Part shown: positions 44,270 through 52,900 of the stretch, one piece after another
How the letters are laid out: every line of letters begins with the position of its first letter
How positions within the stretch are numbered: the stretch's first letter is position 1
Source of the DNA: Planctomycetaceae bacterium
GTDB taxonomy: Bacteria > Planctomycetota > Phycisphaerae > Phycisphaerales > UBA1924
Assembly: GCA_027487735.1 (NCBI GenBank)
Contig: JAIYDA010000105.1
Coordinates: forward strand, 16,385-80,384
Direction of reading: 5' to 3'
Length of the DNA stretch: 64,000 nt
Program-made: the position numbers and the translations under genes
The notes under the pieces: model-generated
What the model was told of the DNA's origin: nothing
Database searches by the model: none
Seen by the model: only the letters and a program-made list of their open reading frames with translations

Positions 44270-44580
44270 GCCAGCCTCGCTGGTGCACATGTCCGCCGCG
44301 CGATACTCGGCCAGAAGAAAAGGGCCAAGCACAGAGACTCAGAGACGCAGAGGAAGAGGAGAAGTTGAAGGGATAGAGGGAAAAAGGGATGCAGTGAAGC
44401 CGCGCGACGCGGGCACTCCGCGGAGTCGCACCTCGCCACCGCGAGCACAGCTCGCCCTTCTTCCCTTCTTCCCTTCTTCCCTTCTTCCCTTCTTCCCTTC
44501 TTCCCCCATCTTGCTCCTCACCGCTGCGTCTCTGTGCTGAAATCGAACCACCCCGCGCCCTCCCTCCGCACTATCCCCGC
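44270..44580. other. Spacer holding an inverted-repeat element
   Basis: 311 bases between rsfS and aroB, both plus strand. Most of it is the 211-bp element at 44328-44538; the rest shows no clear promoter. Confidence 0.65.
44328..44538. repeat. 211-bp element with terminal inverted repeats and octamer arms
   Basis: The outer ends are AGCACAGAGAC-TCAGAGAC-GCAG (44328-44350) and CTGCGTCTCTGTGCT (44524-44538), inverted copies differing by exactly one extra 8-mer in the left end. Inside lie purine-rich octamers on the left (44367-44398: GAAGGGAT, AGAGGGAA, AAAGGGAT) and six perfect copies of TTCTTCCC on the right (44458-44505). No open frame fits it. Confidence 0.85.
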
Positions 44581-45804
44581 ATGCCCACCCTCACCATCCA
44601 GCTTCATCGTGAGCGAGCCTACCCCGTGCACGTGGGCCAGGGCTTGCTCGCGCAAGTCGCCTCCCTCTCCGCCCGCGCTGGGCTATCGCCGCGCCGCGTG
44701 CTGCTCGTCGCCGACAGCAACGTCCCCGCCAAGCACGCGCGGGCCCTCGCTGCGAGCTTCACCGCCAAGGGCGTGCACGTTGCCACCCTCACGCTCGTCG
44801 CGAGCGAGCCGCACAAATCGCTCGACACCCTCGCCCGCATCTGGCACGCCGCGAGCGACCTGAGGCTCGATCGCGACGACTGCATCCTCGCCCTCACGGG
44901 CGGCTGCCTCGGAGACGTCGTGGGCCTTGCCGCGAGCACCTATCGCCGCGGCATCGCCGGGGTGCAGTGCCCCACCACGCTGCTCGCATGCGTCGATGCC
45001 AGCGTGGGCGGCAAGACCGCCATCAACCTGCTCCCGAGCGCAGGCGCACCGCTCATCAAAAACCTCATCGGCACCTTCCACCAACCCGCGCTCGTCGTGT
45101 CCGACGTTGCTTGCCTCGCCTCGCTCCCCAAAGCCTTGCTCAGCGATGGCCTCGCCGAGTGCGTCAAGCACGCCTGCCTCACGAGCAACGCACGCTCCCC
45201 AAGCCTCTGGCTCCGCACGCAGCGCCTCATCCCGCTCGTGCTCCGCCGCGATGCCAAGGCGCTCGCCACGCTCATCGCGAGCAACGTCGCCATCAAGGCC
45301 TCCATCGCATCGCCCGACCCGCGCGAGCTCGCGCCCGACGCCGCGGGCGGCCGCGCTCTGCTCAACTTCGGACACACCTTCGGGCACGTGCTCGAAGGGC
45401 TGCCCCTGCGCAAAGGCCAGCCCCCACTCTCCCACGGCTGCGCCGTCGCCCTGGGCATGGTCGCTGCCTCGCACGCGGGCCTTGCGATGGGCCTCTGCAC
45501 GCCGCGCGTCGTCGAAGACGTGATGGACATGCTCGCCCTCGCGGGCCTGCCCACGCAGTTCGAGGCCGACCTCGCGAAGCACTTCGACCTCGCGCCGCTC
45601 CTCTCACCCCCGAGCGCAGGCCTCGACTACTCGCTCGCCCTGCCCGCCGCCCTCTCCCAGCGCATGCTCGCCACCGACAAAAAAGTGCGCGGGGGCAAGC
45701 TCCGCATCATCGTCCCCACAGGCCCCAAGCCCGGCACATGCCGCGTTGTCAGCAACCCCCCCGAGCACGCCCTGCACGCCGCGTGGCAATCGGTGCTGCC
45801 GTAA
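44581..45804 (+). CDS. aroB: 3-dehydroquinate synthase
   Basis: 407 residues from the ATG at 44581. The NAD-binding and metal-site signatures are in order: G-G-C-L-G-D-V-V-G-L-A-A-S-T-Y-R-R-G-I, P-T-T-L-L-A, A-S-V-G-G-K-T-A-I-N-L, G-L-A-E-C-V-K-H-A and N-F-G-H-T-F-G-H-V-L-E. It converts DAHP to 3-dehydroquinate, the second step of the shikimate pathway. At 407 residues it is a little longer than the usual ~360. No other aro gene is adjacent. Confidence 0.95.
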   Translation: MPTLTIQLHRERAYPVHVGQGLLAQVASLSARAGLSPRRVLLVADSNVPAKHARALAASFTAKGVHVATLTLVASEPHKSLDTLARIWHAASDLRLDRDDCILALTGGCLGDVVGLAASTYRRGIAGVQCPTTLLACVDASVGGKTAINLLPSAGAPLIKNLIGTFHQPALVVSDVACLASLPKALLSDGLAECVKHACLTSNARSPSLWLRTQRLIPLVLRRDAKALATLIASNVAIKASIASPDPRELAPDAAGGRALLNFGHTFGHVLEGLPLRKGQPPLSHGCAVALGMVAASHAGLAMGLCTPRVVEDVMDMLALAGLPTQFEADLAKHFDLAPLLSPPSAGLDYSLALPAALSQRMLATDKKVRGGKLRIIVPTGPKPGTCRVVSNPPEHALHAAWQSVLP

Positions 45805-45849
45805 ACAAGTCCGAGCTTTGAGAACACGCCGAGTTTGGCATCATCAACA

Positions 45850-45894
45850 TGATCGGCATGATCGGCAAGTTCGGCAAGATCGATAAGATCGGCA
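45850..45894. repeat. Tandem nonamer GATCGGCAA x5
   Basis: Units GATCGGCAT, GATCGGCAA, GTTCGGCAA, GATCGATAA, GATCGGCAG in the 129-base gap between the convergent aroB and GT2 genes. Confidence 0.85.
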
Positions 45895-45933
45895 GCTTGC
45901 TGATCGCCAACGCCCACGCTTGTCTGCGAAGAC

Positions 45934-47274
45934 CTACCCCTTCGGCTCCGCCCACGCGTTCGCCCGCTCCGTGCCGCGCTCCATGCCGCGCTCAGCACCC
46001 GCCATCTGCTCCCCCACGCTCCGCACCACAACGCCCCGGGCCCGCATCCGCGCACTCGCCTCCCACAGTTGCTCCGCGTGCGCGTGCGAGGCCAGCAGCA
46101 CGATCGCATCCGCAGGCACCTCCGCAGGCTCCAGCACGGCGATGCTCTCGCCAGCATCGCCCTCGCTAACCATCTCCGCCAGCAGCCTCCGCACGCGCTC
46201 GGGCGAGTCGTCGACCACGCCCGCCACCACGCCCCGCAGCCCCTCCTCGCGCAGCGCTCGCCTCGCGATGCGCCCACCCGGGAAGAGATACACAGGTCGC
46301 TGGGCCTCCGCTGCCAGTGTGCGCGCCAGCACCCCAAGCTGGCGCACGAACGCATCATCACCATCCACGCCCGCGCCCGCGATGTCCGCGTGCGCCCCCA
46401 TCGACAGCTGCATCCACGCCATCATCCCCTCGCGTGTGGGCCCGCGCTCGCGCAGCATCGCCTCAATCGCGCGCAGCCCGCTCTCGCGCCCAAGCTCCCC
46501 CGCCTGCACGCGAGCCAGCACCTCGCACAGCTCCTCCCCGTCGTCAAACGGCAGCCTCGCCCACGCCCGCACCCGCGCCCGCGCCGCAAACCGCGCCTGC
46601 TCCAGCACGCCCGCGCCCCGCGTCGCGTCCTTCGCGCGATGGCGATACAACACCTGCCCCACGCCGCCAATCGCACCGTGCCGCACGCACAGCCGCAGCC
46701 ACAGGTCATAGTCCTGGGCCTTGTCCATCGATTCGTCGTAGCCCCCAACCTCAAGAATCGCCCGCGTCCGCAGCAGCATCGCGCCATGCGCATACGGGTT
46801 CTCCAGCAGCACGCGCCACCGCCCCTCCTGCGCATCCGTCGGCACGCGCACCACGCGCTCCAGCCGCTGCAGGCTGCTGTCCCACACCTCCCAGTCGCTC
46901 GCGAGCGCCGCAACGCGTGACTGCGCAATCGCCCCCACCTGCACATCCAGCCTGTGGGACATGCTCCAGTCGTCCGCGTCCATCCGCGCGCACAGCTCGA
47001 TGCCCAACTCGCTCGCGCGCCGCAGCCCGGCGTTCAGCGCTTTTGCGAGGCCCGCCTCGCGCAGCATCACCATCTCCGCCCGGGGCTCGCTCGCTGCCAG
47101 CGCATGCGCCAGCCGCTGCGTGGCCTCATCCGCCCCGTTCACGAGCAGCAGGCACCGCCAGTCGCGCAATGTTTGCGCCTGAGTACTCGAGAACGCACCC
47201 GCCAGCGTTGCCGCATCGCGATGCACAGGCAAAAGCACGCAGACCCGGCTGGTTGTTGGCCTTGCCTCTGGCAT
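45934..47274 (-). CDS. GT2-family glycosyltransferase with extra C-terminal domain
   Basis: 446 residues from the ATG at 47274 (AGGAG two to three bases upstream, short spacing). The GT-A domain begins V-C-V-L-L-P-V-H-R-D-A-A-T-L and has L-A-K-A-L-N-A-G-L and the metal-binding M-D-A-D-D-W-S, then P-Y-A-H-G-A-M-L-L-R and D-Y-D-L-W-L-R-L. Residues ~320-440 form a separate domain with an FPGGR strand (V-Y-L-F-P-G-G-R-I-A-R-R-A-L) and V-V-D-D-S-P-E, resembling a small Rossmann-like sugar or ligand-sensing fold. It adds a sugar during exopolysaccharide or glycan assembly; donor and acceptor unknown. Divergent from the GT4 gene, 97 bases apart. Confidence 0.85.
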   Translation of the reverse strand: MPEARPTTSRVCVLLPVHRDAATLAGAFSSTQAQTLRDWRCLLLVNGADEATQRLAHALAASEPRAEMVMLREAGLAKALNAGLRRASELGIELCARMDADDWSMSHRLDVQVGAIAQSRVAALASDWEVWDSSLQRLERVVRVPTDAQEGRWRVLLENPYAHGAMLLRTRAILEVGGYDESMDKAQDYDLWLRLCVRHGAIGGVGQVLYRHRAKDATRGAGVLEQARFAARARVRAWARLPFDDGEELCEVLARVQAGELGRESGLRAIEAMLRERGPTREGMMAWMQLSMGAHADIAGAGVDGDDAFVRQLGVLARTLAAEAQRPVYLFPGGRIARRALREEGLRGVVAGVVDDSPERVRRLLAEMVSEGDAGESIAVLEPAEVPADAIVLLASHAHAEQLWEASARMRARGVVVRSVGEQMAGAERGMERGTERANAWAEPKG

Positions 47275-47371
47275 CACTCCTTGCCATCGGCTTGCGACAC
47301 GTGCAAAGTCCAAACGTCTGGTACGAGGTTTTGCTTGGGTGAGCCCCCGCGCTCGCCGATACAGAGGGGGT

Positions 47372-48583
47372 ATGGCGAAACCGCCCGAGCAACCCGATGC
47401 GATCGTCCTGTGCATGACATGGGGCATGTCGCTGCGCGAGTGGGAACGCACGGGCATGCTCGAGCGCGAGTGGGCCCTCTACGACGCACTCCTCGCCCAC
47501 GTGCGCACGCTCGTGGTCGTTTCCTATGGCGACGCAACCGATCGCGACGTGCTCGCACGCATCGCTGGCACCCACGCCTCGCAGGTGCACGTCATCACGA
47601 ACGATCAGGCACTCCCGGGTGCTGAGTATGTCGCAAGCCTCCCCAAGCGCATTGCGCCGCTGCTCGCTGGCTCGCGCAACATCGTCTGCAAGAGCAACCA
47701 GCTCGCGGGCGGAGACGTTGCCCTGCGCACCGCACAAAGCCTGCGCACCATGCTGCCCGGCTGCACCATCGCAGCGATCGCCCGCGGGGGCTACCTCTGG
47801 AGCCGCTTCCTCGCCCACGAGCACGGCCCAGACAGCGAGCCCGCGAAGCAAGCCGAACAGCGCGAGCGCACGCTCTGCCAGCAAGCCGACCTCGTCGTGG
47901 GCACCACGCAGGACATGGTCCGCGACCTCACCTGGCGCTACACCCTCGAATCCTCGAAGACGCTGGTCATCCCCAACTACGTGATGCAGACCGCAAGCGA
48001 AGGCACCGAGCGCGAGACGGGCGTGGTGCTCTACGCCGGTCAGCTCGTGCCCCGCAAGCGTGTCGACCTGCTCATTCGCGCCTGCGAAGTCGCGATGCAG
48101 AGCGCCCCAAACCTCTCCCTGCGCATCGTGGGCGAAGGCCCCGCTCAGGCAGAGCTTGAGGCCCTCGCCCAGCAGTGCAACGTGCCGACCACCTTCCTGC
48201 CCCGCATGCCCCACAGCCAGTTGCTCGCCCAGATGGACCGCTGCGCGGTCTATGCCCAGGCCAGCGAGCTGGAGGGGCACCCCAAGACCGTGATCGAAGC
48301 CATGAGCCGCGGCGCACCCGTGGTCGTGACCGACTCTCCGGGCCTGAGCGATGTCGTGCAGCACGGCGTCTCGGGCCTTCGCAGCCCCGCAAGCCCTGAG
48401 GCGATGGGCCAAGCCATCGCAGGATTGCTCATGGACAGCGACTGGGCCAACGTGCTGGGCCAAAGCGCCCGCGACTGCACCATCGCCGCCCTGGGCCTGC
48501 CCGCCATCCTGCCGCGCGAGCTCAGTGCCTACCGCGTCGCCCTCGCCCGCGCCAGCGGCCAAGCCCTCCGCGCCGCCGTCTGA
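47372..48583 (+). CDS. GT4-family glycosyltransferase
   Basis: 403 residues from the ATG at 47372 with AGAGGGGG close upstream. The N-terminal half lacks a standard domain but has a Rossmann pattern. The GT-B C-terminal domain has V-V-L-Y-A-G-Q-L-V-P-R-K-R-V-D-L-L-I, L-R-I-V-G-E-G-P, and the donor-site E-G-H-P-K-T-V-I-E-A-M-S-R-G-A-P-V-V-V-T-D (E-x7-E type). Retaining transferase acting on nucleotide sugars; substrate unknown. It is the only plus-strand gene of the polysaccharide block. Confidence 0.9.
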   Translation: MAKPPEQPDAIVLCMTWGMSLREWERTGMLEREWALYDALLAHVRTLVVVSYGDATDRDVLARIAGTHASQVHVITNDQALPGAEYVASLPKRIAPLLAGSRNIVCKSNQLAGGDVALRTAQSLRTMLPGCTIAAIARGGYLWSRFLAHEHGPDSEPAKQAEQRERTLCQQADLVVGTTQDMVRDLTWRYTLESSKTLVIPNYVMQTASEGTERETGVVLYAGQLVPRKRVDLLIRACEVAMQSAPNLSLRIVGEGPAQAELEALAQQCNVPTTFLPRMPHSQLLAQMDRCAVYAQASELEGHPKTVIEAMSRGAPVVVTDSPGLSDVVQHGVSGLRSPASPEAMGQAIAGLLMDSDWANVLGQSARDCTIAALGLPAILPRELSAYRVALARASGQALRAAV

Positions 48584-48659
48584 GCACGCCCAGTGCCCGT
48601 CCGAAGAACCGACACCCCATCCCGCCGCGCTGCCCCGCTTCCAACTGCCGCCCTGGCTG

Positions 48660-48750
48660 CCTGTTGCCTGTCGCCTGTCCCCTGTCTCCTGTCGCTTGGC
48701 GCCTGTCGCCCGTCGCCTCCTTCCCGTTCCCCGCTCCCGGTTGCCTGCTC
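48660..48750. repeat. Heptamer array (CCTGTCG-type)
   Basis: About 13 consecutive degenerate 7-mers, the best being CCTGTTG, CCTGTCG, CCTGTCC, CCTGTCT, CCTGTCG, then CCTGTCG and CCCGTCG after one degenerate unit. Confidence 0.8.
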
Positions 48751-48792
48751 CCCCCAAAACAACAGCGGCCCACGCTGTTTCCAGCGTGGGCC
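48751..48792 (-). terminator. Intrinsic terminator of the 48964-49695 gene
   Basis: Perfect 11-bp stem GGCCCACGCTG / CAGCGTGGGCC with a GAAA loop on the minus strand (TTTC on plus), then GCTGTTGTTTTGG. May also stop plus-strand transcripts from the GT4 gene. Confidence 0.8.
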
Positions 48793-48963
48793 TACACCGT
48801 TTGCGATCACATGCGGCCGAGTGAGACACAGTCACCTAGGAGCGAGCACGCATGCATGCGGATCTCGCCCAAAGGGGATGTTTCGGCTGTGCTCACTCGA
48901 TTGTTCCGCACCAGTTTCCCAGTGCGGAAAGTGTGAGTTGTGTCGTCAGAGAACGACCAGGTA

Positions 48964-49695
48964 TTAGGCCTGGGCGTTCATCTTGCGGCGACGGATGCGG
49001 CCGGCGATGCCGACCACAGCCAGGCCACCGATGCCGGCGAAGGCCGCCGGGGGCAGGGGCACGAGCACCAGGTTGGCGTTGTCGATCGCGGTGTTCGCGA
49101 TGATGACCTGCGCCACGCCACCCGCACCGTTCAGGAGGAACGTGTAGGTGGTGTTCATGCGGTAGACCAGGTCGGTGCCGACCTCGACGAACTGACCGTG
49201 GCTGGCGTCGAAGTTGATCGCGCCGACACCGGTCTTCACGCCCGTGTCGAGGTTCGGCAGAGCCGTCGACTCGTGCGTGCTGACCTTCGTCACGCGGGCC
49301 GACTGAGCGGCGCTGACGAAGCTGGTGTTGCCCTGGAACTGGTGCGAAGCGCGGGCGGTGAGCAGGGCGTCGCCGCTGACGGCGAAGTCCTGAACCAAGT
49401 TCACGCTGACGGTCACGGGGCCAGCCGCGTCGCTGCTGAACGTGAAGTTCGTCAGGCGGAGCGTCAGGCTCTGCGTCGTCTGCGACGTGTTGTTGGTGAA
49501 CTCAACCGTGCCGCTGACAAAGTTATTGCCGCTGCCCGAGTTGAAATCCATCGCGCCGCTGCCACCGATGGCGAGCGGGCCCGTGCTGCCCATGGGGCCA
49601 GCGTTGTGGGCGCCCGTGACGGTCACCAGCGCGGCATTCGCCGAACCAGCAGCCAGGGCGAGAGCGAACAAAGAGCAAGAAACAAAGCGATTCAC
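48964..49695 (-). CDS. Exported protein with variant PEP-CTERM-like tail
   Basis: 243 residues from a GTG at 49695, supported by GGGAGG six bases upstream. Signal peptide S-L-F-A-L-A-L-A-A-G-S-A-N-A-A. The mature part is Thr/Ser/Asn-rich and beta-like (V-S-G-T-V-E-F-T-N-N-T-S-Q-T, L-T-L-R-L-T-N-F-T-F), as in many PEP-CTERM surface proteins. The tail is V-P-L-P-P-A-A-F-A-G-I-G-G-L, V-V-G-I-A-G, then R-I-R-R-R-K. It lies at the distal end of the exosortase operon direction and has its own strong promoter, so it is a likely cognate substrate. Function unknown. Confidence 0.86.
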   Translation of the reverse strand: MNRFVSCSLFALALAAGSANAALVTVTGAHNAGPMGSTGPLAIGGSGAMDFNSGSGNNFVSGTVEFTNNTSQTTQSLTLRLTNFTFSSDAAGPVTVSVNLVQDFAVSGDALLTARASHQFQGNTSFVSAAQSARVTKVSTHESTALPNLDTGVKTGVGAINFDASHGQFVEVGTDLVYRMNTTYTFLLNGAGGVAQVIIANTAIDNANLVLVPLPPAAFAGIGGLAVVGIAGRIRRRKMNAQA

Positions 49696-49756
49696 TGAAA
49701 ACCTCCCTCATGTATGCAAAGCGGTGTGCCACCGATCCTCTTCGGCGGACACCACG

Positions 49757-49784
49757 AGTATACATGACGGCGGCGATTCGTCAA
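49757..49784 (-). promoter_or_regulatory. Sigma-70-type promoter of the 48964-49695 gene
   Basis: Minus-strand TTGACG (49779-49784), 16 bases, TATACT (49757-49762), about 60 bases upstream of the GTG start. One of the two best promoter matches in the window. Confidence 0.7.
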
Positions 49785-49799
49785 GCCGTTCCGCCTTAG

Positions 49800-49819
49800 A
49801 GTCTTGCAAAATCAAGACT
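49800..49819 (-). terminator. Hairpin after the TPR gene, weak terminator candidate
   Basis: Minus-strand AGTCTTG-ATTTTG-CAAGACT, 95 bases past the stop at 49915, without a T-tract; it lies just upstream of the promoter at 49757-49784. Confidence 0.35.
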
Positions 49820-49914
49820 TGTGAAACCGGACAATCGGCACGATCGCCCTCAGCTTCGCGCCATGGCCGATGTTATTGGCAACTATCATCATTGCGCGAT
49901 TCGACATGCCCTCC

Positions 49915-52900
49915 CTAGGGCAGCTTTCGACGCACCGTCGCCACCTTGTCTTGCAAGTTCCTGGGCACGGCGTTGCCTGCCCGATCCACATCATCCAGCA
50001 GCTTCTTGGCCGCCGCGACATCACCGGAGCTGGGATTTGTGAGCAAAGCCTCCGCCAGCCCGATCATCGCCGAGTACGCCTTGCCATCGCGCTCGATCGC
50101 GGTGCGGAAGGCCGCCATCGCTTCCTTCCGCTTGCCGCGCGCGAGCTCGATGTGACCCAGCGTGTCGAACGTGGCGGCACTGGGCATCTGCTGCGTTGCC
50201 TGCTCGGCCATCGAGAACGCGCGATCGAGGTCCAGCCCTGTCGCTCCATTGCGAAGGAGCGTGTACGCGTAGTTGTTCAGCACCATCGGGCCCGTAATGC
50301 CCGGGGGCAGCGCGGCACGTGGCAGCTTCAGCAACTCCTCAAAGCGGGGAATGCTGTCCTTGCTGCGGTCCGCGGCGTCCAGAGCCTCGATCGCTTGCAT
50401 CATCGCCAGCCCGTTGGAGGGCTGCATCGTCAGGATCGCATCAAACTGCACCACCGCGTCGCTCGCGGCCGACACCGCCCCAGCGACATCGCCCGCCGCC
50501 CGGGCCCGCCCCGACGCCAGCAGCAGCGCGGTGCCCAGCAGGCTCTTGCTCTCCACGTCGTTGGGCCCGCCCACCTCGACCGCCCTCTTTGCGAGCGTCA
50601 CGGCTTCGGGGCTGTTCTCCTGCATTGCCAGCTGCGCGAGACCTCGCAGGGCGAAGATCGCCCGCGGGTCCTTCTCCAGCGTTGAGCGATACGCGATCTG
50701 AGCGTCGGCTGGGTTGCCCTGCTGCTGCAACACCCACCCCATGCTCTCGAGCACGCGCGGGCTGCCCGGCGGGTTCGCCTGCACCAGGTTGTTCAGCACG
50801 TTGCGGGCCTCGCCCAGCATCGCGGAGCGCGACTCGGGGAAGCGCATCCCCACGCCCGCGTACGCATTCGCGAGCGCGATGACCTGCCCCTCATTCTTCA
50901 TGTCGATCATGGGCCGCACGCGCACGATCCAGGCCCGCGCACTCGCCTCAGGCGTCACGAGCTGCGCCGCCGCGGGCAGCCAGAAGCTCGTGATGAGGTC
51001 GGGCGCACGATCCAGCAGCGGGCCGATCTCTTGCAGCGCGTCGGGCACCTTGTTCATCGCGCACAGGCTCTGCCCCAGCAGCGTGTAGACGCGCACGCCA
51101 AAGGCATCACCCGGGTTGTCCTCCGCCCGCTTGACCAGGGGCTGCAGCTCCTCGATCGCGTTCGCATAGCGCTTGCCCAGCACCATCGACTCGACGACCG
51201 CGATCTCTGACTCGGGCGAGCGCACCAGGTCGCGCCATTGCCGCGCCGCACGCTCCATGTCCGAGAATGCTCCCACGCTGCGGAAGATGCGAACGCCCAG
51301 TGAGGCCATCTCGACCTCGCCCGGATGCTTCGCAAGCCCCGAGCGCAGCACGTCCGCCGCCAGGTCCGGGCGAGGCGTACTCAGGCTCTGCAGCAGCGTG
51401 CGTGCGAGCAGCTGCACCATCGCCGGGTCTGCGTCGAAGTTTGCCATCAGCTCGCGCACCACGTTGATGTCCGCAAGCCTGCCGCTCACGCGCTCCTTCT
51501 CCACACGCCGCACCGCGGCCTCGCGGTCCTTGAGCCCGGGCTGCTTGCTCAGCTCGTCGGCGATCGCCACGAGGTCGAGCTTGTCGGCGATGCCCGTGCC
51601 CATCGCCTCGATCTGCGATGCGATGAGGGGCAGTCGCTCCTGCGGCTTCGCGACCTTCAGCCCGCGGGCTGCGGCTTCCTTGGCGCGGGGCACGTCGTTG
51701 CGCTCCACGTGCAGCGAGGCGAGGGCGATCCAGAAGTTCTCGTTCGTCGGGGCGAGGGCGCACGCCTCCTCCAGCAGCGCAATCGCCTTCGCAGGGTCGC
51801 CGTTGCGGGCCTCATACTTCGAGAGCACCACCTGCTTCTCCCCGGGCTTGAGCTGCATCGCATCGAGCTTCGCGAGCGCCTCGGTCGCGCTCGCCTTGTC
51901 TTGCAGGCTCGCGAAGCCATCCGCAGCGATGAAGGCGTGGTCCGGATTGGTCAGGTTCGCACCCAGCAGCCTGCGCAGCGCTTGCTGCAACTGCCCGGGC
52001 GAGTTGAGCGAGCGATAGATGCTCGCGAGGCGCGCGTCCACCTCGGGCGTGCGCATCGTGGCGTCGTCGATCTGCAGCTGCTCGAGCGCGGTCTCCGCGG
52101 CTGCCATCTCGCGCTGCGTCATGAGCATGTCCGCGGCCTCAAGACGCAGCCTCGCATCCGCCGTGGGCAGGTTCGCGACGCGCTCGAGCTCTGCCTTCGC
52201 GCTCGCAAAGTCGCCCGACACGCGATACAGCCTCGCGAGCTGCACCGCGAGGGGCGCGGGGTCTGGCGCGTAGCTCACCAGCGCGCGAAGCTCCTTGATT
52301 GCCTCGGGCAGGTTGGGCTTGATGCTCGCCTCGGGCTTGTCCATCGCGTGCGCGCTCACCAGCAGCGTGCGCGGCTCGACCCAGTCGGCCTCGATCTTTG
52401 TCAGGCTCTGCAGAATGTCCACGGCGCTCGCGCGGCTCGAGGCCGTCACAGGGTCGGCAAGCAGCGACCGTGCCTGCGCAAGGCGGAGCTGGCTGGGCAA
52501 GGCCGTTGCATCGTACTTCCCAAGCTCGATTGCGCGCTTGATCAGGCGATCCACCAGCACCTTGTCGCGCAGCACGCTCGCGGACTCCAGCGCCGCGAGG
52601 GCCGCGGACAGGTCAGTGGGGTTGCCATCGCTGATGACGGCCCAGCGATCCTTCGCGCGGTCGTCCTGTGCCCCGTCGAGATAGCGCGCGATTGCGCGCT
52701 GCCATTGCAGCTTCTTGTCGGGCTCTGCGTCCAGCGCATGCTTCTCCAGCAGCGCGAGCCCCTCTTCCTTCTTGCCCGCATTGAGCAGCGTGACGGCGCG
52801 CGGGAAGACCGCGGTGATCGACACGCCCCCCGCCTTCTCCAGGCGAGCGAGAACCTGCTCGCTCTTGCCCAGCCCCTCGAAGGTGCTGATGTCCAGCAGG

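Larger units (their letters stand above)
48584..48963. other. Spacer with heptamer array and terminator
   Basis: 380 bases between the convergent GT4 and PEP-CTERM-like genes. It holds a 7-mer array (48660-48750) and a terminator (48751-48792). No gene is supported. Confidence 0.65.

Noticed and set aside
44458-44505. CRISPR-like direct repeats (TTCTTCCC x6)
   Set aside because: Unit of 8 bp with no spacers; a simple tandem repeat.
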